From: Blautia hydrogenotrophica DSM 10507
GTDB taxonomy: Bacteria > Bacillota > Clostridia > Lachnospirales > Lachnospiraceae
Direction of reading: 5' to 3'
Assembly: GCF_034356035.1 (NCBI RefSeq)
Contig: NZ_CP136423.1
Span: forward strand, 3,410,001-3,474,000
DNA: 64,000 bases
Positions 27,363 to 36,474 of this stretch are shown in pieces. Numbering within the stretch: position 1 is the stretch's first letter; each line of letters starts with the position of its first letter. A program made the position numbers and the translations under genes. The notes beneath the pieces are model-generated. The model made no database searches, was not told the origin of the DNA, and was given only the letters and a program-made list of their open reading frames with translations.

Positions 27363-28784
27363 TCAGAGCCGTCTGTACACAAGTACTGCACTTTGGTCTA
27401 TACTTCGTATTCTCCATCCGCATTCCAGAAAGATTTTAGCCTTTTCGCTCTCTTGCTCCCAGCTCATAAGGCAGACTGCCAGACTGCAGTTTGACGCTGG
27501 AATCCCTTCCTTCACAAAGTCAAAGGCTTTCAGGAACATTTTAAGATTTTCCAAATGCTCTGCCTCAATATTTTGAATATATAAGATTGATGACTCATAA
27601 GCTGCTTCTTCTGGAAGATCCAATTCTTTTAAAATTTCTGGTTTTATCCCCTCCCTCATATTTGCCACAGTTATATAAGTACTGATCATATCCCCAGACA
27701 TACTGTCACATAATTCCGCTGCAGACGTGTAGCCGTTTTCTTCCATTTCCATCATAAATTCCGACTCCGAAGGTATCACAATTCCGCCATCTAGCCTCAC
27801 GGCCTCTGCCTCTCCTGTCTCATTTCCTTCCTCATCGTAATCTACACTGGACATCGATGCTGAAAATCCCCATATATACATCCCGTCTTCATCATAAAGA
27901 TCATTAGACGTGTGAATTTCCAAATTATTCTCTCTCATCATTTTTATTGTGTCTTCATATTTCCTAACTTCTTCTTCCAGCATAATTTTTCCTCCTTTTA
28001 GATAATATATTTTTTCCTTATTGGGCACAAACATTAAACTCTGCTGCCATTCCTCCGCCTCTACTTCCGGCTGGGATATCAATGCCAGTTCTAGTTTCTC
28101 TCTTTCTTTTATCCCCATCCGCAATTTTTCATACACTTTTCCATATTTGTTCAACAGCACCGCCTGGAACATTGCTCTTTCTCTCTCACTCCGCATAATG
28201 TGAAGCTCGCAGCACTGATCTAAAAATGGATATTCCTCCAACAAAGCATCCGAAAGATACTGCCAGCTATAAGTCACCGGTTCATATCCCCTCTGAGGCC
28301 TGTCCGCCAGTTCAGGAATCAACCAGTCTCTTCCCATTTTCACAGCACTGCGCAATTTTCCCCGGCGAATCCATTGTCTGACCGCAGTGACCGTCACGTC
28401 ATATTTTTCTGCATACTGCTCCACCGTAAGATAAGCACATTTCACTTGCGCGAGAACCATACTGTTTGAGCTTTCCATGGAGACAAGTCCCTGCTCCTCA
28501 TCAAATTCCGCCTTATCACAATGCTGTAACTCAAGTACAATTCCATCCCCTTTCCACATGTACTGATAAAACCAATCTACCGATTCAATCTCAGGGAACC
28601 TCAGCTCTTCTACACACCTGGAAAATTTCTTCAGTATCTCTAAAATTACCTTCCTCTTATTCTCTGACCAGCCCTCTTCCTGTGTCTCTTCACAATGTAC
28701 TATATAGTTTCTTAATGAATCCATCACATCTGATTTGGAGATCATATACTGATTCATATAATTAATTTTAGAATAGTAATCCAT
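27363..28784 (-). CDS. Uncharacterised protein with excisionase/MerR-type helix-turn-helix
   Basis: 473 aa. Residues about 115-165 hold a DNA-binding domain of the HTH_17 type: LTVEQYAEKYDVTVTAVRQWIRRGKLRSAVKMGRDWLIPE. The rest is unrecognised; the last 80 residues (ILYIQNIEAEHLENLKMFLKAF...FLECGWRIRSIDQSAVLVYRRL) look faintly like an acetyltransferase-type C-terminal half, a weak guess. First gene of a two-gene unit with a strong promoter and a palindrome near the transcription start, consistent with self-regulation. Confidence 0.7.
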   Translation of the reverse strand: MDYYSKINYMNQYMISKSDVMDSLRNYIVHCEETQEEGWSENKRKVILEILKKFSRCVEELRFPEIESVDWFYQYMWKGDGIVLELQHCDKAEFDEEQGLVSMESSNSMVLAQVKCAYLTVEQYAEKYDVTVTAVRQWIRRGKLRSAVKMGRDWLIPELADRPQRGYEPVTYSWQYLSDALLEEYPFLDQCCELHIMRSERERAMFQAVLLNKYGKVYEKLRMGIKEREKLELALISQPEVEAEEWQQSLMFVPNKEKIYYLKGGKIMLEEEVRKYEDTIKMMRENNLEIHTSNDLYDEDGMYIWGFSASMSSVDYDEEGNETGEAEAVRLDGGIVIPSESEFMMEMEENGYTSAAELCDSMSGDMISTYITVANMREGIKPEILKELDLPEEAAYESSILYIQNIEAEHLENLKMFLKAFDFVKEGIPASNCSLAVCLMSWEQESEKAKIFLECGWRIRSIDQSAVLVYRRL

Positions 28785-28799
28785 ATCCTTCTCACTTTC

Positions 28800-28848
28800 T
28801 GTATTGTTTCAATACAATTATTATATATAATAAAATACATTTTGTAAA
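28800..28848 (-). promoter_or_regulatory. Promoter and operator-like palindrome of the two-gene unit
   Basis: Minus strand TTTACA (28848-28843), 17-nt spacer, TATAAT (28825-28820). Just downstream, TGTATTG-TTT-CAATACA (28800-28816) covers the expected start point. Confidence 0.75.
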
Positions 28849-28927
28849 TACATAAAACAACAAAATTTTCAAAAGCCAAAACAGGCAAGCTCACTTCTTC
28901 CTCTCAATCTTAAGAGACACCGTTCAC

Positions 28928-29128
28928 TTTACTGTATAAGCTCCCGGACAGCGTCTGGGCGTCTGGTAAGCTCGCCTGTCGAGACGCACAAACATTGGAC
29001 GAGGCAACAGGTATAAGCCGCCGGTGTACGCGCCGGAGCGCGAATGCCTGTTAGGAGTGCGGGAGTGCGATGCGCGAAGTAACCCGCAGCTTATACTTTT
29101 GGAAGGTTCCGCCGATAGGCAGCATGAG
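28928..29128 (+). repeat. Inverted repeat flanking the ABC-F gene, left copy
   Basis: About 200 bp, roughly 75-80% similar by eye to the reverse complement of 30737-30931. Both begin TTTACTGTATAAGCT, contain GTGCGGGAGTGCGATGC-like or GCGGGAGTGCGATGC sequence and GCAGCTTATACTT, and end in GCATGAGA. GTATAAGCT and AGCTTATAC form inner inverted ends. No convincing ORF; GC-rich and highly self-complementary, like a MITE or structured RNA. Confidence 0.75.
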
Positions 29129-29158
29129 AGTTTGTGCACTGAACACAGCCGCCTACAA

Positions 29159-30688
29159 CTACTGCAGCTTAACGATCTTCGTCGCTATTTTCCCACAAAA
29201 TTTTAGATCATGTTCCACAAAAAGCATCGTCGGTCGGTATTCTAGCAACAGCTTTTCAATCTGAATTCTCGAAAACACATCCATGTAATTCAAAGGCTCG
29301 TCCCAGATATATAAATGGGCTGGGGTAAGCAAACTCCTTGCAAGCAGTACCTTCTTTTTTTGTCCTTCCGACAGCTCTTCCATGTTTTTAAAAAATTGAA
29401 CCCTCTCAAAATCAAGCTGCCGCAGCACCGTAAAAAACAAATTCTGGCTCAGATCATACTCTCTACAAAAAGCAATCATACTCCCCTTTAAGTTCTCCGT
29501 ACTCTGAGGAACATAAGATATCACAAGTCCTGCTGCAGTTTCACACACGCCACTCTCCCAGATAGTACCATCTGTGTCTCCCAGCCCTGCTTTCTGCATT
29601 ACCATACGAAGCAGTGTCGATTTGCCGCACCCATTTTTCCCGCAGAGAGCAATTCGTTCCCCTCTGTTGATCTCAAATGTCAAGTTTTCAAAAAGCGGCT
29701 TTTCGGAACCAACATATTTCAAGCCGTAAGCCTTTGCATTTACGATCGTATTCTTATGGTGCAAAAGAGGTTCCAGCTTTAAGTCCACAGAAGATTCCAG
29801 ATCGTTCAGCAAGCCTTTTTTCTGTTCAATTTCCCGATTCAATCTCTTCTCTGTCTGTTTTGCTCTGCTTTGCAGCTTTTTAGTTTTTGAGCCGATATAA
29901 GCCCTTGTACACAAAAAGCGGTCATGTTCCTTTACAGGGTCAAAACCGATTTTTGTACTTTCATTTTTATCTGCCCACTCTGCAGTTCGTCTCGCTGCCT
30001 GCCTTAATTTCTTTATCTCCCTTAAATGCTTTTCATTTTCTGTCACAGCAAACTGGTCTTTGCGCCGCTTATTTTCCCACCAGCTAGAAAAATTCCCGCT
30101 CTGCACCTCAATTGTTTTCCTGTTCAGCACTAAAACATGGTCGATACAAGCATCCAATAAGTCCCTGTCATGGGACACGAGAATGAATCCCCTTTTCGAA
30201 GTCAAATACTTTTTAACACTTTCTCTGGCATTTTGGTCCAGATGATTCGTCGGTTCATCTATTAATAAAAAATCATTTTCACCTGAAAACAAAACAGCTA
30301 AAAGAATTTTGGCCTGCTCACCTGGGCTTAAACTCTCATAAGCTCGGTAAAGAATATCCGCTTCTTCACCTAATTCATCCAGTTCACAGATTACCCGCCA
30401 GGTCTCACAGCCTGGCTTTAGTGCCTCAATAAATTCCACAGCAGCCAAACTTCTCTGCTCATCCTCTATCCGATATGGAAAATAATCGAACTTTATATTT
30501 GTGCTGATCGCTCCTTTGTACAGGTACTTTCCCAGCAGCAGATGCATAAAGGTGGTCTTCCCTTTGCCATTGCGGCCTACAAATCCCAATTTCCAATTCG
30601 TATCAATGGAAAATGAAACATTTTCAAATATATTGTCAAAACTTCCTTCGTAACAAAATGTAAGGTTATTCACGCTAATTTGTGACAT
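29159..30688 (-). CDS. ABC-F ribosomal protection protein, Lsa-like
   Basis: 509 aa with two ATPase domains and no membrane segments. Domain 1: Walker A GRNGKGKTT, signature LSPGEQAKI, Walker B FLLIDEPTNHLD. A charged linker follows (about residues 180-290), the arm that reaches the ribosomal exit site. Domain 2: GKNGCGKST, LSEGQKKKV, LYIWDEPLNYMDVFSRIQIE. The WDEPLNY...DVFSR form is typical of Lsa/CplR-type proteins, which protect the 50S subunit from lincosamides, streptogramin A and pleuromutilins (family knowledge). The start at 30688 has GGAGG 7 nt upstream, better than 30694. It has a leader of about 470 nt with an attenuator. Confidence 0.9.
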   Translation of the reverse strand: MSQISVNNLTFCYEGSFDNIFENVSFSIDTNWKLGFVGRNGKGKTTFMHLLLGKYLYKGAISTNIKFDYFPYRIEDEQRSLAAVEFIEALKPGCETWRVICELDELGEEADILYRAYESLSPGEQAKILLAVLFSGENDFLLIDEPTNHLDQNARESVKKYLTSKRGFILVSHDRDLLDACIDHVLVLNRKTIEVQSGNFSSWWENKRRKDQFAVTENEKHLREIKKLRQAARRTAEWADKNESTKIGFDPVKEHDRFLCTRAYIGSKTKKLQSRAKQTEKRLNREIEQKKGLLNDLESSVDLKLEPLLHHKNTIVNAKAYGLKYVGSEKPLFENLTFEINRGERIALCGKNGCGKSTLLRMVMQKAGLGDTDGTIWESGVCETAAGLVISYVPQSTENLKGSMIAFCREYDLSQNLFFTVLRQLDFERVQFFKNMEELSEGQKKKVLLARSLLTPAHLYIWDEPLNYMDVFSRIQIEKLLLEYRPTMLFVEHDLKFCGKIATKIVKLQ

Positions 30689-30736
30689 ACTCATTCCTCC
30701 CCTTTAGGAAAACACATCCGGCTTATCACGTAAATT

Positions 30737-30931
30737 CTCATGCCGCCTGTCAACGGCACCTCCAATAAGTATAAGCTGCAGATTGCTCCGTGCATCGCAC
30801 TCCCGCAATCCTGACAGGTATTCGCACTTCGTCGTACACGCCTGCGTGCTCATACCTGTTACCCCGTCCAATGTCTGTACGTCTCGGCAAGCAAGTTTAC
30901 CAGCCGCTGTCCGGAAGCTTATACAGTAAAA
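30737..30931 (-). repeat. Inverted repeat flanking the ABC-F gene, right copy
   Basis: Reverse-complement partner of 28928-29128; both copies point inward at the ABC-F gene. This copy lies in the transcribed leader between the attenuator and the start codon. A 49-codon frame inside it lacks a ribosome site and matches the other copy only as DNA. Confidence 0.75.
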
Positions 30932-30963
30932 AAAATAGAAACCATTTGTTGCCAAACAGTTTC
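30926..30963 (-). terminator. Second terminator-like hairpin in the ABC-F leader
   Basis: Minus strand GAAAC..GTTTC with inner TGTTTG/CAAATG pairing (two G-T pairs) and GCAA loop at 30963-30938, followed by TA and eight T. Downstream of the main attenuator, so read-through must pass two terminators. Confidence 0.6.
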
Positions 30964-31021
30964 CTTACATACCATACCCACAGCGTAAAAAATCCACACT
31001 ACTTATCATTATATTTTGCGC

Positions 31022-31151
31022 ACAAAAAAGAGAGGTTATGAGAACATAATCCACTTTTGGCAACATGATAAAGCGGTCCACGTAATGATACGCTCACCGC
31101 AACGAATTCATGTAATCAAAAGTAAATTATCTTCTCATCTTTTCACCTCTC
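31022..31151 (-). promoter_or_regulatory. Ribosome-mediated attenuator of the ABC-F gene
   Basis: In the RNA, GAGAGGT (31151-31145) pairs with ACCTCTC and ATGAGAA (31138-31132) pairs with TTCTCAT, the 3' arm being 31044-31030, followed directly by six U (31029-31024). The loop contains a second stem GCGGT/ACCGC. The 5' arm is the ribosome site and start of a three-codon leader ORF, so a ribosome held on that ORF would prevent terminator formation. This is the architecture known for antibiotic-induced ABC-F genes. Confidence 0.8.
31127..31138 (-). CDS. Leader peptide MRR for ABC-F attenuation
   Basis: ATG AGA AGA TAA with ribosome site GAGAGAGGTG about 5 nt upstream and about 25 nt from the predicted transcript start. 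Too short to be a protein; its job would be to place a drug-stalled ribosome over the 5' arm of the terminator. Confidence 0.65.
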   Translation of the reverse strand: MRR

Positions 31152-31168
31152 TCACCAATATACCATTT

Positions 31169-31197
31169 ATACTAATACCTGCACTTCCCTTTGTCAA
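31169..31197 (-). promoter_or_regulatory. Promoter of the ABC-F leader
   Basis: Minus strand TTGACA (31197-31192), 17-nt spacer, TAGTAT (31174-31169). Transcription would start near 31162, giving a leader of about 470 nt. Confidence 0.8.
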
Positions 31198-31300
31198 GTA
31201 GCCATGCGCTGGCTGTAAAATTGATGGGAAAGTTGTAGACGCTGTCTTGATTCGTATATTGATCTCCTTCAATATTTCCAGAGTGTTTTTTCTCTTGGAT

Positions 31301-32065
31301 TTACCCTCTAAGAGTCTCTAAAAAGATATGATTCAACGTTTCCCAATCATCATTTCGATCCTTGGGAAGTTCCTCAGCAGCCTCCTGCTGCCGCACAAGT
31401 TCCTCAGCGATAAATTTTTGAATTTCAGGATTCTGGGGATTATATTTCTTTTCATCGGAAATCATTTTCACCCTCTGCACACTCTCAATCGCCGCTCTCA
31501 GCCGTTCCGGCAAGTCCTGTTTCATCAACTCCTCAAACAAAATCGGGGCCGGACAACGATTTTCCTCTATATATCTGACTGCCAGGAGAGGGCGGATGGC
31601 ATAAAAATACTTTTTATATCTTACCATGTCGTCCTGAAGATACTGCATATAAGTGTTTTTCGCAGTCCCCAAATATTGATGTACCGCTGTTTTCACAGAA
31701 AAATAATGCTGCGCCGTCTCGTAAATCTTTTTCCACGCTTCACTAGTACGATATACAATCGGAGAGGCTGCCCACTCAAACAATGTGACATTTCCTCTTT
31801 GAAACTGTATCAAAGCTTTCTTCAAATCCCATCCGTTGATATCCAATACCTCATCCAGCTGCCACTCGATGACATCCCGGACTCCTTCCAAGCGCAGATA
31901 CGCTTCCTGCGGACGGACATAAACAAACCTCACATCATAATCACTGTCTGGCGAAGCAAAGCCCCATGCCCGGCTTCCCGATTCAACCGCATAAAGAATC
32001 CTAACTTGCTCTTTTTGTTCAATCTCTTCTAATTTTTCTTCAATTTCTTTTTCCACATCTCTCAA
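31301..32065 (-). CDS. Nucleotidyltransferase-domain protein (YcgL/COG3541 type)
   Basis: 254 aa. The N-terminal nucleotidyltransferase signature is GSRAWGFASPDSDYDVRFVYVRP (GS...DxD), followed by the helical C-terminal region usual for this family. It starts at TTG, 6 nt after the stop of a related gene, with GGAGGTG upstream. Biochemical role unknown; the DxD pair predicts nucleotide transfer to RNA, protein or a small molecule. Confidence 0.82.
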   Translation of the reverse strand: MRDVEKEIEEKLEEIEQKEQVRILYAVESGSRAWGFASPDSDYDVRFVYVRPQEAYLRLEGVRDVIEWQLDEVLDINGWDLKKALIQFQRGNVTLFEWAASPIVYRTSEAWKKIYETAQHYFSVKTAVHQYLGTAKNTYMQYLQDDMVRYKKYFYAIRPLLAVRYIEENRCPAPILFEELMKQDLPERLRAAIESVQRVKMISDEKKYNPQNPEIQKFIAEELVRQQEAAEELPKDRNDDWETLNHIFLETLRG

Positions 32066-32070
32066 TTCAC

Positions 32071-33147
32071 CTACACCTCCAATGCCTTTCTGTTCACATA
32101 TTCTACAAAAGCTTCCACCTTTTCCATATCCGGTTCCTCCGGAAGCGCACTTTCTTTCGACGCCCGCTCCATTCGCTGTTCATAATCCGACAAAATATCA
32201 AAATACTCCGGCAAAAAACCACCGTCTTCCTTCCGAAAACCACCGTTTCTTATTTTCAGGAGCAGCCCCTGTTCCTTCGTCCGCCTGGTGCAGATCTCTC
32301 CCTTTTCCAGAATATCAATGGCCATCATAAACAGGCGTATCGTATGCATGGCGTGTTTATTCAGGTGATTGTCATCCTTTTTGCCGCGTTTTCCTATCTT
32401 ATCATAACTGCTCACCACACTGCGCATGACACCCCACATATTTTCATAGTCCCTTAAAGGCAGGTGTCGGTAATTAGCGTCCACGAAAATTTCCGTCTCA
32501 AACTGCGGATTTTCTGCCCGATCTATGTACAACCTGATGCTGCCTTTATCAAAGGAAGCAAAATGCCTGTGAAACTCTTCCAGAGAATTCTGAACTGAGT
32601 TTAAAATATGTTGTTCCCGCTGTGCCTGAGGCATAGAATCTCTGGCAATGGCATTTTGAAGACGGCGAATCTGCGCCTGGGCGTATCCTCCGAAAGATTT
32701 TGCCGCCCTTTTTGTCAAAAACAAAGAGCGGTTGTCAAGAAGTTCCTGCCCTAACTCAGAGAGAATCACATATCCCTCTTTCTCAAGTCCCAGAATTTCA
32801 CAGGTATTGGGATTGCACTCCAAAAGCAGACGAATCATCTTGTTAAAGGAATAAATCACCGTATCCGTTTTTCTGTCCTCATACTGTTCAAACTTAGTAA
32901 GCCCCAGAAGATCCGACGGTAAATTCAACGTAATTCCCCGAAAATCAATATCACTGTTCTCATAATCCGTCCCATAAGCATAACTTCCGCCCACTCCCAG
33001 AAGCATAATTCTGTTTCCCAGCCTGGGATGTTCCTTTAGAAACTTGTATTCTTCTGTATCCAATAGCTTTTTGAAATCCTTCAACTTATACACCCCCATC
33101 TCATTTAACTCTCCGTCTGCTGCTATTTGCCCGATTATTCTATCCAC
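32071..33147 (-). CDS. Nucleotidyltransferase-domain protein, larger paralogue
   Basis: 358 aa. Signature GVGGSYAYGTDYENSDIDFRGI near residue 50 (GS...DxD). The central part matches the same family as the adjacent downstream gene. Operon of two. The N-terminal 40 residues (MDRIIGQIAADGELNEMG...) are extra. Upstream lies a decayed restriction gene, so the pair may belong to an old island; function unknown. Confidence 0.82.
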   Translation of the reverse strand: MDRIIGQIAADGELNEMGVYKLKDFKKLLDTEEYKFLKEHPRLGNRIMLLGVGGSYAYGTDYENSDIDFRGITLNLPSDLLGLTKFEQYEDRKTDTVIYSFNKMIRLLLECNPNTCEILGLEKEGYVILSELGQELLDNRSLFLTKRAAKSFGGYAQAQIRRLQNAIARDSMPQAQREQHILNSVQNSLEEFHRHFASFDKGSIRLYIDRAENPQFETEIFVDANYRHLPLRDYENMWGVMRSVVSSYDKIGKRGKKDDNHLNKHAMHTIRLFMMAIDILEKGEICTRRTKEQGLLLKIRNGGFRKEDGGFLPEYFDILSDYEQRMERASKESALPEEPDMEKVEAFVEYVNRKALEV

Positions 33148-33173
33148 TTCCGGCAGGAAACCACCTTCTTCTG

Positions 33174-34690
33174 GCTAAGCCGCCATCGCATTGGCATTGA
33201 TCCCATCAATCACCCGCCTTATCCCCATCCAAACATTCAGGTCAGTGAAAATATCCACAATACTGCCTTGGTCTGTGAATGGGGACTCCTATAGCACTGA
33301 AAAATCTTTCATCAGGCCGTTATGCACAATGTACTCAACGATTTGATTCACAAAGTAAGTCTACCTGCACCATGATCTCTGGTATGTTTGCCACTGTGGA
33401 TATAGCACTTACCTTTTTCAATAAGTCACTGTGGTCTTTTCCATATTTCCTTCCAATCAAATATGCCAATTTAATCCCGTACATTAGGGTATCAAGCCGG
33501 ACCGCACTTGCCTCATCCGGAAGAATGAGCGGTGCCAATTCTTCCCTTACAAGCAGCGTGTCCTCATAGCTGAGTGTCTGATAATTCGACTGTTGCGAAT
33601 ACAGATCTACATATTTTAAATGCTGACGGACTGCAAAATTTCCCCGATTCAATTCCTGCACTTTTCCACTCATATGCTGTATCAATGCATTTCGGTAGGC
33701 AATCAATCGTTCCGTCTGATGTTCCATATCCTGCAGTTTGTAAGCGATCTGAAATTCCAGATTAAAGACTGCTCCCTGCAGTGCCATCATATTGGCTGTC
33801 ACCTTTCCTTTATTCATATGGAAAATTCAAAATTGCCGCAGAAATCAAAAATGTAGAATTTCTGCTTATCCTCTCCATCCAACAAACCAGGGCACAAGTG
33901 GGTACCGCGTCCAATCATCTGCCAAAATTTTGCCTTGCTCATAACCTTCTTGAAAAAGACAAGATTTAAGACTTCCGGCACATCAATTCCCGTATCCAGC
34001 ATACCTACGGAAATGGCAATCTGCGGGAGTTTGTTGGATTCGGAAAATTCATCAATGGCAATCTGTACATCGGTCATATAATGATCAATGACTTTCGCAT
34101 ATCCCGGAAGATTGCGATATTCCTTTCCAAAGATCTCTAAAATATTTTCCGTATGGTCATGATTTTTGGCAAAAATACTAGCCTTTCCTAAAGTTTCACC
34201 GTAGTTAATCCGAATTCCGTCTGTCATAAGAATTATACAACACCTTCTTGATGGTGTCCTCATTAAAAAACCAGGAATCCAAGCAGAAGATTTTATTTTT
34301 TCCCGGAAGTTTCCGTCCTTTTTTAATGTAGCTTCCTACGTTTCCCTGTCTCCCTCTGACAGTTCATCATACACAATTCTCTGCTCGATAAATTTCAAAG
34401 AAGATTCAACCGAGAGGAAATCTACCAGATAGCCGTCTTTGACCGCCTGTGCCAGTTCATACCCATAGGTCGGCACGCCATTTCCAACTCAAAAATATTG
34501 TAGGTATTCTTATCAATCTCATCCTTAGGCGTCGCTGTCAACCCTACCAGTGGAGCATCATCCACAGAATACATCCATTTGATAGCAAACTCTATGGTCC
34601 AACGACAGTTAATCACACTAGTTTCCATATCTATATGTAGTATTCTCTCCGCTGAAATAGCCACATCCGCAAAAGAATCAAACTGCAATC
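33174..34690 (-). pseudogene. Type I restriction enzyme R subunit (HsdR-like), decayed
   Basis: Fragments in several frames line up in order on the minus strand. They are VGLTATPKDEIDKNTYNIFELE (helicase motif III region, 34.5 kb), LPQIAISVGMLDTGIDVPEVLNLVFFKKVMSKAKFWQMIGRGT (motifs V-VI, 34.0 kb), a 160-aa helical C-terminal region (33335-33817), and the end SIVDIFTDLNVWMGIRRVIDGINANAMAA with TAG at 33174. The nuclease N-terminus and any hsdM/hsdS genes are absent, so this is a non-functional remnant. Confidence 0.85.
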
Positions 34691-34842
34691 CTCTTTTTAA
34701 GAAATCACCTCAATTCTTTTCGTATTTGATGGTTTGAAAATGGTTTAACACTCTTTTCGTATATATTATTTCAAAGAAAACAATAAATTTCCAGCTAAAT
34801 ATTCGCTGTATCAGCAAATAAGACTGTCACATATTCCTTCAG

Positions 34843-35280
34843 CTATTTCCAATGTTTCAGTGTCGGTAATAATTTTTCCATATACGTCCGCACTTGTTCT
34901 GACGACCAATTCTCATCAGCCATATGCTCTGAACAGTAAGAAATTAAATCTTCTTTGTTGGAATAACGAAACTTTCCCTCATGGTAACACCACTTACAGT
35001 AATCTTCATTAAACATACCATTTTCTTCTTTACTGGTAATCGAGTCATCAAGGGGCATTCCGCAGCATTGGCAGATCAATTTTCTTGGTGAACCCAAAAG
35101 TGTGTTTATAGAAACATCAAATAGTTTTGACAACAATTTTAATGTCTCTATGTTGGGAATCGTTTCTCCAGTCTCCCACCGAGATACCGCTTGTCTCGTT
35201 ACATATACTTTTTCTGCGAGTTCATCTTGAGACAATCCATATTCTTTTCTGAGCTCAGAGATTACTTCCTTCGTTTTCAT
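34843..35280 (-). CDS. XRE regulator with C-terminal zinc-ribbon domain
   Basis: 145 aa. Residues 1-60: XRE helix-turn-helix (LSQDELAEKVYVTRQAVSRWETGETIPNIETLKLLSKLF). Residues 70-145: putative zinc-ribbon domain with CQCCGMPLDD and DYCKWCYHEGKF (four cysteines). Probably a DNA-binding regulator; monocistronic. The 150 nt upstream of 34843 and the 84 nt upstream of its start hold no gene. Confidence 0.88.
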   Translation of the reverse strand: MKTKEVISELRKEYGLSQDELAEKVYVTRQAVSRWETGETIPNIETLKLLSKLFDVSINTLLGSPRKLICQCCGMPLDDSITSKEENGMFNEDYCKWCYHEGKFRYSNKEDLISYCSEHMADENWSSEQVRTYMEKLLPTLKHWK

Positions 35281-35364
35281 ATTTCGTCCACCTCCAAAAA
35301 TACAATAACATTTTCAGCACGGATTACCAAGCAACTCGCAGTTGCTATGCTCACAAAAGCTGTA

Positions 35365-36474
35365 CTACACTGTGCCGCCAGGCTGTTTTAGGTCCTGTGG
35401 TGTTTCTCTGAATTTTTCCGCCAGTTTCCAAAATTCTGGTCTTTTCCGCAGGAAATCAAACGTCTCATCTTTTTCTATGGCTGTGAGCAGGGCATCCTTA
35501 ATCCGTGTTCTCATCATTGTGGAGTCTGCCTCCTTTTGCTCAGCATCTGACTCCTTTCGCTTCACATGCGCAAACAAGATCGAATCTTCCAGCTTATAGG
35601 GTTTTTCCAATGCTTTCAGCATTTTCTCCAATATTTCCAGGCATCGGTCGGCATCCTGTTCTTCCACTGCGACAGAGAATGCCACTGTATACGCACTGTA
35701 ATCCCACTGAAAGATTCTCATAACGTTCTCACCATACTCTGCTAGTTTCCCGGCACGCTCTCTGTCTCCCTCCCAAACAGCCACTGTCGCCAGGCTGTTT
35801 AAGAGTAAAAATACCTCTTGAATGGAAGAATTTAACTTCTTCTCCAACAGTTCCGCAGCTTCTTCACTCTTTTTCTGTTTCATGAGCATGGAAATCCGCA
35901 GCTGCCTTTTATCCAAGCCATCATATTCCGGCAGCAAGTCAATCATTTTCTGTGCTTTTTCATAGTTCTCTTCCTGAATCCACCGAGAAGCCAGCACATA
36001 CCGAGCACGGTTCACATAGATCGGATCGTCACACGTCTCCACCCGCTCATATAATTCAATCGCATAGGCATTGCTCTTTCGTATCTGCTCCTCTGTACAC
36101 GGCAGTACGATCGGAAGTCCTATTAGCACGGACGCCATCTGATACAATAATCTGGCACAACACGGATACTCTCTCACTTTTTCCTGAATTAGACGAAATG
36201 CCTCTTCTATCCCTTCACTTTGAGCGGCCTTTGTGATCTGTGTGGTGTATTCCACCACATTTTCTTCCGTCAAATCCTCTTGAAAACACAGAAGCGTATT
36301 GATATCCGTTCTCAACAGCCGGGCCAACGGCGCGAGCAGCGATATATCCGGGCAAGTCGTCCCATTCTCCCACTTATTGACCGCCGGCGTGGATACCCCA
36401 AGACGTTCGGCAACCTGTTCCTGTGTCAGTCCACACTCTCTACGTTTTCTGCGAATCACATCCTTCATCTGCAT
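35365..36474 (-). CDS. XRE regulator with TPR-like C-terminal domain
   Basis: 369 aa. N-terminal helix-turn-helix (CGLTQEQVAERLGVSTPAVNKWENGTTCPDISLLAPLARLL). The remaining 280 residues are helical repeats (IQEENYEKAQKMIDLLPEYDGLDKRQLRISMLMKQKKSEEAAELLEKKL) resembling tetratricopeptide-type sensors. Good AAGGAG site 8-9 nt from ATG. Possibly peptide- or protein-responsive; target unknown. Confidence 0.85.
   Translation of the reverse strand: MQMKDVIRRKRRECGLTQEQVAERLGVSTPAVNKWENGTTCPDISLLAPLARLLRTDINTLLCFQEDLTEENVVEYTTQITKAAQSEGIEEAFRLIQEKVREYPCCARLLYQMASVLIGLPIVLPCTEEQIRKSNAYAIELYERVETCDDPIYVNRARYVLASRWIQEENYEKAQKMIDLLPEYDGLDKRQLRISMLMKQKKSEEAAELLEKKLNSSIQEVFLLLNSLATVAVWEGDRERAGKLAEYGENVMRIFQWDYSAYTVAFSVAVEEQDADRCLEILEKMLKALEKPYKLEDSILFAHVKRKESDAEQKEADSTMMRTRIKDALLTAIEKDETFDFLRKRPEFWKLAEKFRETPQDLKQPGGTV

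Noticed and set aside
30788..30955. Minus-strand frame inside the right inverted repeat, similar in translation to the left copy
   Set aside because: No ribosome site, and similarity is at DNA level in several frames; explained by the repeat itself.
31022..31151. Metabolite riboswitch or T-box upstream of the ABC-F gene
   Set aside because: No recognised aptamer or T-box sequence; the terminator arm coincides with a leader ORF, as expected for ribosome-mediated attenuation.
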